This document shows, piece after piece, positions 1-11,440 of a stretch of 64,000 bases of DNA. The position numbers were made by a program, and so were the translations under genes. This stretch comes from Puccinellia tenuiflora (lineage: Eukaryota > Streptophyta > Magnoliopsida > Poales > Poaceae). Under the pieces are notes generated by a model, which made no database searches, was not told the origin of the DNA, and saw only the letters and a program-made list of their open reading frames with translations. Each line of letters opens with the position of its first letter. Positions within the stretch are counted from its first letter, which is position 1. The stretch covers positions 256,708 through 320,707 of the forward strand of contig QRDG01000476.1 in assembly GCA_012064385.1 (NCBI GenBank), written 5' to 3'.

Positions 1-96
1 CTCGTCTTTGGAATCCAGATGCCGAAGCCTTATGTACCGATGAGGACAATTATTTTGCTTCAGTAATCGAGTGTAGTCAAATGATATAAGAATGTA

Positions 97-197
97 CTCC
101 CTCCGTTCCAAATTAGTTGTCTTCCATTTGCCAAAAAGTGAATGTAATACATACACTTTTTGGTAAATGGAAGACAACTAATTTAAAACGGAGGGAA
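97..197. mobile_element. Stowaway-type MITE
   Basis: The ends are CTCCCTCCGTTCC and its near-perfect inverted complement, flanked on each side by TA, the target duplication of Tc1/mariner-derived Stowaway MITEs. Almost the whole 101 bp folds back on itself (the AGTTGTCTTCCATTTGCC and GGTAAATGGAAGACAACT arms). It has no coding capacity. The TACTCCCTCCGT start is a hallmark of grass Stowaway elements. Confidence 0.93.
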
Positions 198-289
198 TAC
201 CATTTTGGGGCAGGATCAGCAAGTCGGTATTATTTTTTTAAAAAAATCAAGTAAATATGCATGGGTTCTAGAGCGTAGAGTAACAAATC

Positions 290-545
290 ACGCGGATGAC
301 CGCATTGACTGCGAATATTTTCATCTATTTTTCCGCTGACATGCCTGTCATTTTTCTATTAATTTTTTACCATTGACCACATATATTTGTTTTTGTTTAC
401 TGTGTTTTTTTTTAAGTCCGAGAAGGCCAAAAGGGGCTCAAATGGCTTAGAAAAGGTCCAAAAGACAGAAGAAAAATAACAGTATGCCTGCCGGGCTGTT
501 GTAGCCGTACCGGGCTTATGGCCGTAGTGTCGGGCCAGGGTGCCT
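290..545. repeat. dispersed repeat segment, copy 1
   Basis: This segment is clearly homologous to the one near 11803-12010: both contain CATTGACTGCGAA, ATTTTCATCTATTTTTCC, CATTGACCACAT, GAGAAGGCCAAAA and CAGTATGCCTGCCGGG in the same order. In both places it lies directly upstream of a low-complexity tract with a transposon-like look, so it is probably the outer part of related DNA transposons. No coding sequence is seen. Confidence 0.7.
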
Positions 546-611
546 AGATGGCCGGTTGTAGTTTCGAAGTGGAATAATGGTGGCTGGTGAGAGCCGAGGA
601 AAGACGAGGCG

Positions 612-3600
612 AACCCTATTTGCCGCCTTTAGCGGCGCAGGGTGCTAGCGCCACGCACCCCCGCGTGCTTAACTGGGCTGGCCCGCACACCCCGTGCTCT
701 AAATGGATCGGCCCAGTTTGTTTTTTTTCTTCATTTTTTTCGTTTTTTTTCTTTTTTTTTCTTTTTTTTCTGTTTCTTTCATTTTTCTTATTTTTCGCTT
801 TTCTTTTTCTTTTCCCTTTTGTTTATTTTATTTTTATTTTCCTTTTTTGTTCAGAATTTGAATTTGTTCAAATTCGAATTTTGTTTCTTTTCATTCTTTT
901 TTTGTTTTCTTTTTCGTTTTTCCTTTATTTTTTGTTTCTTTCATTTTTTTCTTTTTCGTTTATTCGTTCAAATTTGTGTTCGAATTCTGAATTTGTTCAT
1001 ATAAAAAATAATTTAATTTCAAGTTTTTCAAATTTCAAATTCCTTTATTTTTTCGTTTCTTTTATTTCATTTCTTTTCTGTTTATGTTTTCATTTTTCTT
1101 TTTCTTTTTCTTTTTCTTTTCTTTTTCTTTTTATTTTTCTTTTCTTTTCTTTTTTCCTTTTAGTTAATTTTATTTTTATTTTTCTTTTATGTTTATTTTA
1201 TTATATATATTTTTATTTTTTGTTTATTTTCATTTTATTAAATTGTATATGATTATTAAAAATATTTCCATTTTTAAGAAATGTTCATATTTAAAAAATG
1301 TTCAAATTCCAAAATTGTTCATATTTGAAAATGTTCCAATTCAAAAAATGTTCAGATTAAAAAATGACAAAATCTATAAATTATTTAAATTTCAAAACTT
1401 TTAATAAATTGTATATGATTTTTCAAATATTCATTTTTAATAAATGTTCAGATTTTAGACATGTTCAAATTCAAAAACTGTTCAGATTAAGAATGTTCAA
1501 ATCGGAAAATTCTTTAAATTTAAGAACGTTTAATAAATTTTATATGATTTTCAAAAATACTCATTTTCAAATGTTCAGAGTTAAAAAATGTTCAAATTTG
1601 AAAACTATTCAGATTTGAAAATGTTCAAATTCGAAAATTGTTCAGATTAAAAAATGATCATATCTGAAATTTAAGAACGTTCAATAAACTGTATATGATT
1701 TTTGAAAATATTCATTTTAAAATTTTCAGATTTAAAAATGTTTAAATTTGAAAACTGTTTATATTTGAAAATGTTTAAATTCTAAAATTGTTCGGATTAA
1801 AAAATGTTCATATCCGAAAATTATTTAAATTAAAAAATAGATTTTAAAATTTTTAAATTCTATAAATTTTTGTTTTAAAAACTTGTTCAAAATAAAAAAT
1901 GTACAAAACTAAAAAAATGTTCAGATTTATTTTTATCGTATTTTTCAAAATATTTTGTTTTTCAAAAACTATTTTAGATTTGTAGAACAGAAAAAGAAAC
2001 AAAAAGTAACTGGCGTTACCTGATGGGCCGAGCCCACGAAGCTACCCGAGAGAAGGGAGCTACGTGGCAGCTCCCGCTCACGCCAATGGGCTGAGCCCAC
2101 GATGCCACCCGAGAGAAGGGTGGGTGCGCGGCAACTCCACTCGCGCCGCTAAAAGCGGTGAATAGCACCTCCCGAAAGATGAGCTGGAGGCCTGGAGCGT
2201 GGGGTGGGGCTAGCTGCGCGTCACGCGTACACTTTGGTTGATTTTTTGGTTCTTCTTTCTTTTTTCCTTTCTTTTCTTTTCTGTTTCTTTCATTTTTCCT
2301 ATTTTTCGCTTTTCTTTTTCTTTTCCTTTTTGTTTATTTCATTTTTATTTTTATTTTCCTTTTTTGTACAGAATTTGAATTTGTTCAAATTCGAATTTTG
2401 TTTCTTTTCATTCTTTTTTTGTTTTCTTTTTCGTTTTTCCTTTATTTTTTGTTTCTTTCATTTTTTCTTTTTCGTTTATTCGTTCAAATTTGTGTTCGAA
2501 TTCTGAATTTGTTCATATAAAAAATAATTTAATTTCAAGTTTTCAAATTTCAAATTCCTTTATTTTTTCGTTTCTTTTATTTCATTTCTTTTCTGTTTAT
2601 GTTTTCATTTTTCTTTTTCGTTTTCATTTTTCTTTTTATTTTTCTTTTCTTTTCTTTTTTCCTTTTAGTTAATTTTATTTTTATTTTTCTTTTATGTTTA
2701 TTTTATTATATATATTTTTATTTTTTTGTTTATTTTCATTTTATTAAATTGTATATGATTATTAAAAATATTTCCATTTTTAAGAAATGTTCATATTTAA
2801 AAAATGTTCAAATTCCAAAATTGTTCATATTTGAAAATGTTCCAATTCAAAAATGTTCAGATTAAAAAATGACAAAATCTATAAATTATTTAAATTTCAA
2901 AACTTTTAATAAATTGTATATGATTTTTCAAATATTCATTTTTAATAAATGTTCAGATTTTAGACATGTTCAAATTCAAAAACTGTTCAGATTAAGAATG
3001 TTCAAATCGGAAAATTCTTTAAATTTAAGAACGTTTAATAAATTTTATATGATTTTCAAAAATACTCATTTTCAAATGTTCAGAGTTAAAAAATGTTCAA
3101 ATTTGAAAACTATTCAGATTTGAAAATATTCAAATTCGAAAACTGTTCAGATTAAAAAATGATCATATCTAAAATTTAAGAACGTTCAATAAACTGTATA
3201 TGATTTTTGAAAATATTCATTTTAAAATTTTCAGATTTAAAATGTTTAAATTTGAAAACTGTTCATATTTGAAAATGTTTAAATTCGAAAATTGTTCGGA
3301 TTAAAAATGTTCATATCCGAAAATTATTTAAATTAAAAAATAGATTTTAAATTTTTTAAATTCTATAAATTTTTGTTTTAAAAACTTGTTCAAAATAAAA
3401 AATGTACAAAACTAAAAAAAAATGTTCAGATTTATTTTTATCGTATTTTTCAAAATATTTTGTTTTTCAAAAACTATTTTAGATTTGTAGAACAGAAAAA
3501 GAAACAAAAAGTAACTGGCGTTACCTGATGGGCCGAGCCCACGAAGCTACCCGAGAGAAGGGAGCTACGTGGCAGCTCCCGCTCACGCCAATGGGCCGAG

Positions 3601-3677
3601 CCCACGATGCCACCCGAGAGAAGGGTGGGTGCGCGGCAACTCCCACTCGCGCCGCTAAAAGCGGTGAATAGCACCTC
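612..3677. mobile_element. Mutator-like non-autonomous element (putative)
   Basis: The left end carries CTATTTGCCGCCTTTAGCGGCGC and the right end its degenerate inverse (GCGCCGCTAAAAGCGGTGAATAGCACC), so the tract is bounded by inverted repeats about 27 bp long. Between them is T-rich DNA followed by reiterated ATGTTCAAATTTGAAAA-type units, a composition often found in Triticeae Mutator-like elements. No transposase is present. I could not identify a 9-bp target duplication, so the class is an inference. The right three quarters is present twice in tandem (separate entries). The phenylalanine-rich frames seen here are artefacts of the T-rich DNA. Confidence 0.5.
720..2240. repeat. 1.5-kb tandem duplication, unit 1
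   Basis: This unit runs from the T-rich tract to the motif CGTCACGCGTACACTTTGG and is repeated immediately downstream with high identity, differing by scattered substitutions and small indels in homopolymer runs. The unit ends with the right-hand inverted repeat of the surrounding element, so the element has one left end and two right ends. Confidence 0.85.
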
Positions 3678-3748
3678 CCGAAAGACGAGCTGGAGGCCTG
3701 GAGCGTGGGGGTGGGGCTAGCTGCGCGTCACGCGTACGCTTTGGTTGG
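2241..3748. repeat. 1.5-kb tandem duplication, unit 2
   Basis: Second copy of the preceding unit, starting again in a T-rich tract and ending at CGTCACGCGTACGCTTTGG. The few differences (for example GGGCTGAGC in unit 1 against GGGCCGAGC here) suggest a fairly recent duplication, by unequal exchange or replication slippage in the T-rich region. Confidence 0.85.
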
Positions 3749-3812
3749 CCAGTGCATGTCCCACCACGACTCAGATTCACTAGATTGGGCAACAGCTCTA
3801 TGGATTTACTAA

Positions 3813-5979
3813 GAGCAACTCCAACAGACGCTGGAAAACGCGGTGCGCTAAAAATAACCGCCGATATAGCGCGCGCGGCCGCTTTTGCTCCCCCAGCAGG
3901 CGCGCGATAATTGCGCGCGCGGCAAAAAAAAATCAGGCGCGCGTCAATTCTCCGCCGCGCACGCCCCAAATTTGCTGCACGCCCGCCAGCGCGCGCTATC
4001 ACACGGCGACGCGCGCGAAGCCCAATTGCAACTGAAATATCACCCGCGCCCGCGCTGCCCCCATCCATTCCGCCGGCGCCGCCGCTTCGATTCGCCCCCG
4101 CCGGCGCTTCTCCGCGCACAGTAGCTGCAGATCCGCCGTCGCCGCGCCTCCCCGCCCCTTCCCCGAGCTCGCCGCGGCGCTTCCTTTTCGCGCCGCCAAG
4201 CGAGCTGCCGGCGCCGCGCGGCCCCTCGACGGCCGCCATGTCGTCCTCAAGCCGGGACGCTACTTGGCGCACGCTAGGTGCTCGGCAATATTGCCGCAAG
4301 GTATGTTTCGCCACCGCCCGCGCCATTTTTAGATTTTATTTTAGTTTCGATAGACGAAGTGAGTGTATTTTCGTGCTTGTAGAGGATCTCGTATGATTCA
4401 TCCGACGATGAACTAGAGCTCGAGGAAGACGAGAACATGTCGATGCTTTTAGCTTGGCGCGCGACGAAAGAACCGACGCGCGGTGGCTCGGTTTTTGGTA
4501 GGCGCAAGTTGTGGAGGGAAAGGATCGAAGGGCATGAGAGGTTGATGTGGATGTATTTCAATGACAATGCCACCTTCCCAGAGGAGTATTTTTCGTCGGC
4601 GTTTTAGGATGAGCATCGGTTTGTTCAGGCACATTTGCGAAGAGGTGACCAAGTTTGACCGGTTCTTCGAGCGAAGGAGGAATGCTGCCGGAGAGCTTGG
4701 GCATAGCACCTACCAGAAGGTGACCGCCTCCTTGCGTATGATGGCATACGGTATACCGGCGGATCTTGTAGATGGCCACTTGGCAATGAGTGAGAGTCAA
4801 GCCATTGAGTGTGTCAAGCGCTTTGTCGTCGCAATTGTGCGCGTGTTTGGCACCGTCTGCTTGAGAGCCCCCAATGCCGAAGACACGGCTAGGCTTTTGG
4901 AGGAGAACAAGGCTCGGGGGTTCCCTGGAATGCTTGGATCCATAGATTGTATGCATTGGATTTGGAAGAATTGTACTGCGACATGGCATGGACAATTTAA
5001 AGGTCGCAAGAAGGATTGCACAATTATCCTTGAAGCCATGGCAGATTATGAGACTTGGATTTGGCATGCATTTTTTGGAATGCCCGGGTCCTGCAATGAC
5101 ATCAATGTTCTTCAACGGTCTCCTCTTATGTCAAGGATTGCATTGCGTGAAGGTCCACAAGTGGAGTTTGAAGCAAATGGCCGCAAATACAACTATGGCT
5201 ATTATCTTGCCGATGGCATCTACCCAAGGTGGCAAACTTTTGTGAAGCCGGTTCACAAACCCAAAGGTAAGAAAGAAAAGGATTTTCACGCCGCACAAGC
5301 GGCGGCTAGGAAAGATGTGGAGAGAGCCTTTGGGATTTTGCAAACCCAATTTGCTATTGTGAGAGGACCGGCTATATTTTGGGACCAAGAATGCCTTTGG
5401 TACATCATGACCGCTTGTGTCATTATGCATAACATGATAATAGAGGATGATCGTGGCAAAGATGTAGATCGCAGCCGCCACTATGACTTAATGGGGATTC
5501 CCGTGCAAGTACATAGGAGAGAGCATAGGGTGGCGCGTTTCATTGCTTCATATCATGCCATTCGCGACAATGAGATCCATGATAATCTCCAAAAGGATCT
5601 CATCGAGGAGTGGTGGAAATGGTTTGGAGCACAACGTTGAGCCCTTCTTGGTTGTATTTGTTGGTGAACAATTCATATATTTGTTGTATTATTTATGTAC
5701 CATTTAATTGTGTTGTAATAATAACTAGACTATTTGTTGTTGAATTTATTTGGATTTGTTTGATCTTTTTGATCCTATACATCATTGTGAAACCTGTTTA
5801 CGTTGGCGCCGCGCGCTGCATTTTGCCGCGCCTGCTGGAGTGTCATTTTTGCGCTATTTTGCCGCACCGTTTTTAGCGCTTCTGCCGGAAGAAAATCGCG
5901 CGCCGCACTGCAAACACGTATGGCGCGCTGCATACTAATTTTAGCGCATCGCGGTTTCGCTCGATTGTTGGAGTTGCTC
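3813..5979 (+). mobile_element. PIF/Harbinger DNA transposon, complete ends
   Basis: The termini are GAGCAACTCCAAC and its inverse GTTGGAGTTGCTC, flanked by TAA on both sides (3810-3812 and 5980-5982), the 3-bp target duplication of PIF/Harbinger elements. Subterminal sequence is rich in GCGC with inverted blocks such as GCGGTGCGCTAAAA near the left end and TTTTAGCGCATCGCGG near the right. The element is 2,167 bp and encodes one transposase. The second protein typical of autonomous family members, a Myb/SANT-like DNA-binding protein, is absent, so this copy would need help from elsewhere even without its frameshift. Confidence 0.93.
4238..5640 (+). pseudogene. PIF/Harbinger transposase, one-base frameshift
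   Basis: The reading frame from 4561 to 5640 (359 residues) is a DDE transposase of the Harbinger/plant transposase family. It has the GSIDCMHW motif (first acidic residue, about residue 128), the PGSCNDINVL block (second acidic residue, about 176-185), the YYLADGIYPRW block (about 213-223), and VERAFGILQ around the third acidic residue (about 260). A first exon probably starts at ATG 4238 and ends at the donor GTATGT at 4301; exon 2 follows TTGTAG at 4382. Exon 2 is read in a different frame from the main body and hits TAG at 4605. The two frames meet in a run of five T at 4589-4593, where removing one T would restore continuity, so the gene is broken by one extra base. The ATG at 4561 is therefore unlikely to be the ancestral start. 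Confidence 0.88.
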
Positions 5980-5982
5980 TAA

Positions 5983-6563
5983 TTACTCCGTACTATACTA
6001 CTCCCTTGAGTTGTTTGGGCATGGCGAGTAGGGGGCAAACAGGTCACGCGCATTTAAGAGAGAAAATTTAGTACTACAGTTGCATCTCGCCGTAGACTGT
6101 AGTTGCAGGCGGACTGAGCTTGGCCGCGACTACCAGAAAATTCTAAAAACTTTCCAATAAACCAAAAATACTTTATTTCGTATTATGTGCAAGTTTTGTT
6201 GAATGGTTTTTGATTAAATGACGTTTTGAGTTCAAAACGTTTATTCGCAAACTACACATCCAAATCTAACGAAACTTTTAGTAATACAAGACGAAACATT
6301 TTTTATTTAATTGATTTTTTTTTTTTCAGATTTTTTTGAATATTTTAATTTTTTAGGTGATAATCTGGATCAGTTTGATACGTCCATTATTGATTGGATG
6401 GTACTAGATTCTAAGGGCAAATCACCGCGAGACTTCGTAACAGCAAGTCACTGAAGTTTGATCTCATCCTTGTCATGGCTACGCAAACAAACCGAATCAA
6501 GTTACCACCCGCCGTTGCTTGGGTGGGACATGCATGATGCTGTAGGGAAGAGGATCCCGCGAT
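5983..6563. other. no gene or recognised element
   Basis: Mixed AT-rich sequence between the Harbinger element and the retroposon. I see no domain-like reading frame, inverted repeat or LTR end. The last part (about 6540-6563) is continuous with the DNA resuming at 7448, if the retroposon between them is removed. Confidence 0.5.
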
Positions 6564-6570
6564 TTTGAGC

Positions 6571-7440
6571 TTTTTTTTTAGAGCAACCACATACTTTATT
6601 AATCGAAAATCAAGTTACAATAAGTAACACATGTGGAAACTAAAAGACAAACCGGGATAAAATGATTATCCTGAATTTGCAGATAAAACTCTAAAAGATA
6701 GAGAAATACAAAACGATCCCTAGGTTTCCTGCAACCACCGTAGCAAGCGGTCGCCACCTAACTCCAACGCCGCCGAGGCGAACGTCGGAAGAGACGCCGA
6801 GCCTCCACCATTGCAAGATCCAAAAATGCACATCGCCAACGAGGCTCTGTGGGTCGATAAACAGGCCCGCTGCATGCAGCAAGGCACATGTCGCTGTGGC
6901 ACGTCGACCGGGGGACGTCCCCGTGTTGTCTTGGACCAAGATCTGTCGCCTCCCATCGACGAAGTGGGAGAGGAACGACAGATCCACCACCTCCGGACCA
7001 GCATCCTCGCTCCAAAAGAACCACCTCGCCCCGGTCGCCAGCACCGTCGCGAACCACGAACGCCAGCGACACACCGAGAAACTGATCTCGCCAGATCTGA
7101 AGAACGGCGAGAAGACCAAGCTGCCGATCTGAAGGGCCGAGCAGCACACGTTGCCATCAACCCCGAGGCGCCGCCGTGAAGGTCGTCGCGGTGTGGGAGT
7201 GGAGTTGAGGCAGATTTATTTGCCCGGGTGCCGCTCCCACCACCCCAACGGCGCCACAAGGAAACACTAGGCAAACCCTAACTACAGACCGGCGCGCGAA
7301 GCATCGTGGTCCCCACCTCCTCGCGTCGCCGGATTGTCCAACTGAGGAGGCAGGGACCGGTGGTGGCCGGTGTAGTCGAGCGTAGATGGGATCGCCTCCA
7401 GATCGCCTTTTTCCTCTAGGGAGCGAAACGGTTTGTGGAC
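6571..7440 (-). mobile_element. poly(A)-tailed retroposon with target duplication
   Basis: Read on the minus strand, the element has a GC-rich 5' part, an AATAAA signal and a terminal A tract (nine T at 6571-6579 on the plus strand). TTTGAGC flanks it on both sides (6564-6570 and 7441-7447), extending into the following T run, as expected of target-primed reverse transcription. The 3' part matches a plus-strand fragment at 11684-11795. Several overlapping minus-strand frames are open (for example 6720-7274) but have no recognisable domain. It could be an internally deleted LINE or a retroposed transcript; no reverse transcriptase is present. Confidence 0.7.
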
Positions 7441-7447
7441 TTTGAGC

Positions 7448-8037
7448 TTTTTTGGGTTGCCGTGACGAATTGATTCCGTGGGTTGGCCCACGAGCGTGAA
7501 GGAGGCTACGCACCATAGGATGGCCCCTCACTCCAGGGTGCACCCACCCGCTGATTTCCCACTCCGTGAGGGAATTTTCCCCGACAGATTTCTGCCTGTC
7601 GGAGAGCTTTTTCTCTCTGCCTCTCGCAGTGGCGGCGGAAAAATAATTGGATGTCGCCCCCTTCCGTTTTAGGTCAGATGGAAGGTATACGCCGAAGGGG
7701 TGCCGGAGAGGCGCCATAGGGACTAGGGGCGAGCCCCACCCGCGGCTGCAAGCTGCCCCTGCTCCTGGGTCGTCCCCTCCGGCCCATCTTCTGGCTCCGT
7801 GTATTATTTCCGATAAAAATGCATCTCTGAATTTTCCACAATTTCCTGAAGTCCGTAAATAGGGTATCCTGACGGTGCTTTTTCCAGCTGAATCCTGACT
7901 CCGGCAGATAAATCCCCAAAGTTGTGAAACATGCAAAAACAAGGTAAAATAACATAAGTATAGTATTCTAATACAAAATATATCAATGAATAAGAACAAT
8001 TTATTATGTAAAATAGTGATGCAAAATGAACGTATCA
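7448..8037 (-). mobile_element. gypsy-type LTR fragment, reverse
   Basis: On the minus strand this starts with TGATACGTTCATTTTGC at 8037, resembling the TGATACGT LTR tips found later in the window, and passes through a region typical of such LTRs, including GGAAATTGTGGAAAATTCAG and a GC-rich block with GGGCTCGCCCCTAG. No PBS, partner LTR or target duplication was found, so it is a remnant. The retroposon at 6571-7440 appears to have inserted next to or into it. Confidence 0.55.
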
Positions 8038-9049
8038 ACTGGCGGCGAGTTGTAGAACATACCAGAATTCTCCTACGTTCTGACGTTCTCTTCCTTCGGA
8101 TTTGGGCGATCATCCTTGGATGATTGTCACGTGCCATTTCCTTTAGCTTTCCCTTGCAACGAAGGTGCTAGAGTTTAGGAGCTCTGCGGGCGCTATGTGA
8201 GAACATCGATCTAATTACTCGTTACGGAATGAAAATCTGGATGTTGGGGGAGCGGATGACGCGAAACCATCAAGGACTGGGGAGAGTTCTATGTTTGAGA
8301 TACTGGATCTACATGAGGAGTTCGACGATCTCATCTTGCCATTTATACAAACTCAATCTATACACTATGTTGTTGTTAATGGTCAAATATATGAATTGAA
8401 GATGGTAAAAAATAATTCGCATCTCAAGGATGGAGGTAGTATTCTAACATTATAAAATGGTTAATTTACAGAAGCAAACATACATCACATGTCTCTTGTG
8501 ACGTAAGAGCAAATCAATGTAACTGGAGAGACAAAAAAATTAGTTTGCTTATTATTCTCTTTCCGATGGTAATCTTGTAGGTTTTATGAAAATCTACGTG
8601 TAACTAGATTTCCATATTTAATTCCACTCAACACATTTCCGTTTCATAAACTGGCTGCGAATTTTTGTAAAATTTACATAATAAATTTACATTTTCATAC
8701 AGAGTAGAATATACACTAATTTATTTTCACCGCTGATTACTTTAAGCTGTATTGTTTCAATACAAGTATAGAGCATGCACACTATGTTAAATTGTTACCA
8801 TGAAAAATAGTGTTATTAGGTCAGTTTATACTCTGTATTTTTCTATAAATGGGCATACTTAATCATACCCTAGAAAGTGCTATTGAAATGTTCATTTGAT
8901 TGTACTCTTTGATATTTTTTTACCATAAGTATCTATAAATTATATAGATTATGCATTATCAAAAATAATTCCAGAATAAACTTTTATTAAAAATACGGTT
9001 CAATATCTTTCAATGATATTTATTACAAAGAAAGCAACTATTATTGTGG
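8038..9049. other. AT-rich sequence, nothing recognised
   Basis: There are no convincing coding frames, inverted repeats or LTR ends here. The segment becomes strongly AT-rich after about 8340. The first 300 bp (8038-8340) has a more coding-like composition but no recognised domain. Confidence 0.45.
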
Positions 9050-9144
9050 TTAAACTATGCGAGCAAACATAAAATTATACTTGTAATGTTGTAACATGCT
9101 CAAAATATGATCTATAAAAATATAAAAGTTTAGTACAGATTGTA

Positions 9145-9949
9145 CTATTTTGATTCGTCTCGGTGCCCAACAACCATGTCCTCGCACAGCCTCAATGACT
9201 CTTCCTGTGTCACTATCTGCATAAAGAGAGATACTTAGAATTAAGACCACAGGTTTAACAATTGAGAACCCCTAAGGTTCTCACCTTTTCATATAGAAAC
9301 ATAGCTGATTCTTAGGATGAAAGGCTTCCAATATTTGACAATTGATAGCTTAAGATTCTCCAGTCTTCGCGTAAAGAAGGCATAATTGGCTCATCGCAGT
9401 GAAATCTAGGCGACAAAATAGTGCTCTAGCCTCTAGATATGAGATTTTAGCATCACGGCAATGTAGTAACAGTCTGAATACGTAGGCACGCACTAGAGAT
9501 TACTAATTAAAATCCACCGAAAAAGGGCTACTAGGAGGGACATAAGCAATTGCTGCAGATTGTGGCCTAAACTCTCGAGCAAACCGTGAATTCCCTGAAC
9601 CACACGCACCAAATGGTCGAGCTCCTGGCAGGGAACCCTAACAACGCCATGGCAAGATGGCCGTAGGTGAGAGCAGAGGAGAAAATCGAGCTCACCTGAG
9701 ACGAAATGTAGCCTATGCCAACATGAGTGCGTCGGGATTGCGCGAACATGCGCCGTCCCACAACAAACGGCCAATGGCGGGCTCCGAGGCCGGGGAAGGC
9801 GTGCCGGCAGGCGGCAGCAGCAACTCGGGGGGCATGACCGGCGGCTGGAGCATCAACATGGTCGAGCATGGCGGCCGGCATGAATCCTTTGTGGGGTGCT
9901 CCACCCGCTCGTCAGGAGGAGGGCCGGTGGCATTGGTTGCGGCGCTCAT
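9145..9949 (-). other. possible two-exon gene fragment, unrecognised
   Basis: On the minus strand a CT-rich leader (about 9950-9995) precedes an ATG at 9949 and a GC-rich stretch ending at a consensus donor (CAG|GTGAGC, boundary 9696/9695). About 480 bp further on is an acceptor (ATGCAG, boundary 9217/9216). The frame ending ...GYISSQ at the donor would continue across the acceptor as IVTQEESLRLCEDMVVGHRD to a stop near 9145. The ATG at 9949 opens a different frame, which stops before the donor, so either the start lies at 9881 or the exon is frameshifted. I do not recognise the protein. A captured or degraded host gene piece is more likely than a working gene. Confidence 0.3.
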
Positions 9950-10186
9950 GGGATCGAGGGAGAGAGTGAGGGGTGGAAGTGAAGAGAATGGGAGGGTATT
10001 CCGAATGGAATCGCCTCTCGCATATGCGTTTGGCCCAAAACGTTTCGTGGCTCCGGCTCGGCCTGAAACGTTTCGCGCTTCTTTTTTTTCAAATTGGTGC
10101 CACATCAGCAGAGTACGTGTCTAAAATAAAATGCACAGTATCTTGGACCACCCAAACCAAGTTTGTGACGATAAACGTGCCGTGTG

Positions 10187-11440
10187 TAATTCTGGTGGGG
10201 TGGGATGAAAAGAAGAGAAAAATCCATTGGCGTAAATGGACAGATATAGCTATCCCAAAGGAGGCGGGAGGTTTGAGCTTTAGAGATTTCCAGCTCTTTA
10301 ATCAGGCCATGCTGGCTAAGCAGGGATGGAGATTAATTACTAAGCCGAACTTGTTATGTGCAAGAGTACTAAAAGGTAAATAATTCAATGACACGGATTT
10401 TATGTCCGCAAGGAGGAAGAAAGGGAGCTCTCATACGTGGAATGCAATCCTCCATGGGAGGGAAGCATTGAGGAAAGGACTTATCAAGAGGGTGGGTGAT
10501 GGTTGAATGATCAAAGTTTGGGATGACCCCTGAATCCCAATTAATCACTCGCTTAAACCTCTAGTGAGATCGCCGGAGGCCGAGGTTACTTTGGTCCAAG
10601 AACTTATTGACGAGGACTCAACAACTTCGAATATGGAGAAATTGGAGGAGAATTTTGAGCCTGTGGATGTGGAGGCTATCTGTAATATACCCATCGGGGG
10701 GTTTTCAGAAGATGAGTGGGCGTGGGCATATGAGAAAAGCAGGTATTTAACGGTGAGATCAGCGTACAAATTATTGGCTGCACTGCGTCTTCAAAATGAT
10801 AACCCTTCTGCATCGGATGTTAGTTCCACTTCCTTCTAGAAGAAGCTTTGGAAGTTGAAAATTCCACCAAATGTTTGCACCTTCTGGTGGAGAGTAATCC
10901 ATGATTTCATCCCATGCCGACGGAAGCTCAAAGAAAGGCACATGCATGGAGCGCATTGGATTCTGCAAATTTTGCAGTGTCTTAGACGGTACTACTGGAG
11001 TGGTGATCCGTGACCACTCGGGTAAGCTACTCAGAGCTCAGGCAAGATGGTTCGACAGGGCAGCAAATGCTTTGGTCATGGAGGCCGAAGCGTACGTTGC
11101 GCGATGGGATTCGACTAACGCATGATATGGGCCTTTAACGCATTATCCTAGAGACAGATGCTCTGGAAGTGGTCAATCTGGTTAAGGAAGAGAGAACTGG
11201 TAGGTCAATAATTACCAGTATTTTTCAGGAAATAAAAGTGCTTTTTTTTTTCGCTAGCTTTGATATTACTCATGTAAACAGAATTGCCAACGAGGCAGCT
11301 CATGCTTGCGCTCATAGAGCTAGTCCAGAAAGGAGGAGGTGCATGTAGATTAATTTCATGCCACCCTTCCTAGCTAGTATCCTTGCCAAGGATTGTAACC
11401 CTGTTACTTAATCAATAAAGCTCTTTACCCCGGAAAAAAG
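10187..11440 (+). pseudogene. LINE (non-LTR retrotransposon) 3' remnant
   Basis: The frame around 10198-10380 reads as the part of plant L1-type ORF2 that follows the polymerase core, with the conserved GGLSFRDFQLFNQAMLAKQGWR stretch. Next, around 10843-10950, comes a zf-RVT-like segment (WKLKIPPNVCTFWWRVIHDF). Near 10990-11120 and 11150-11340 are pieces of the C-terminal RNase H-like domain (GVVIRDHSGKLLRAQA, then INRIANEAAH-like sequence). Stops and frameshifts separate the pieces. The 3' end has AATCAATAAAGC and a short A-rich tail at about 11409-11440. The 5' two thirds, endonuclease and YxDD core, are missing, which is typical 5' truncation. Confidence 0.82.

Noticed and set aside
587..3123. 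Phenylalanine-rich frames of up to 221 codons in the T-rich repeat
   Set aside because: They are created by CTTTTTC-type low-complexity DNA, have no domain, and are repeated with the DNA unit.
7157..8137. 326-codon minus-strand frame
   Set aside because: It runs across the boundary between an LTR fragment and a retroposon, so it joins unrelated sequences.
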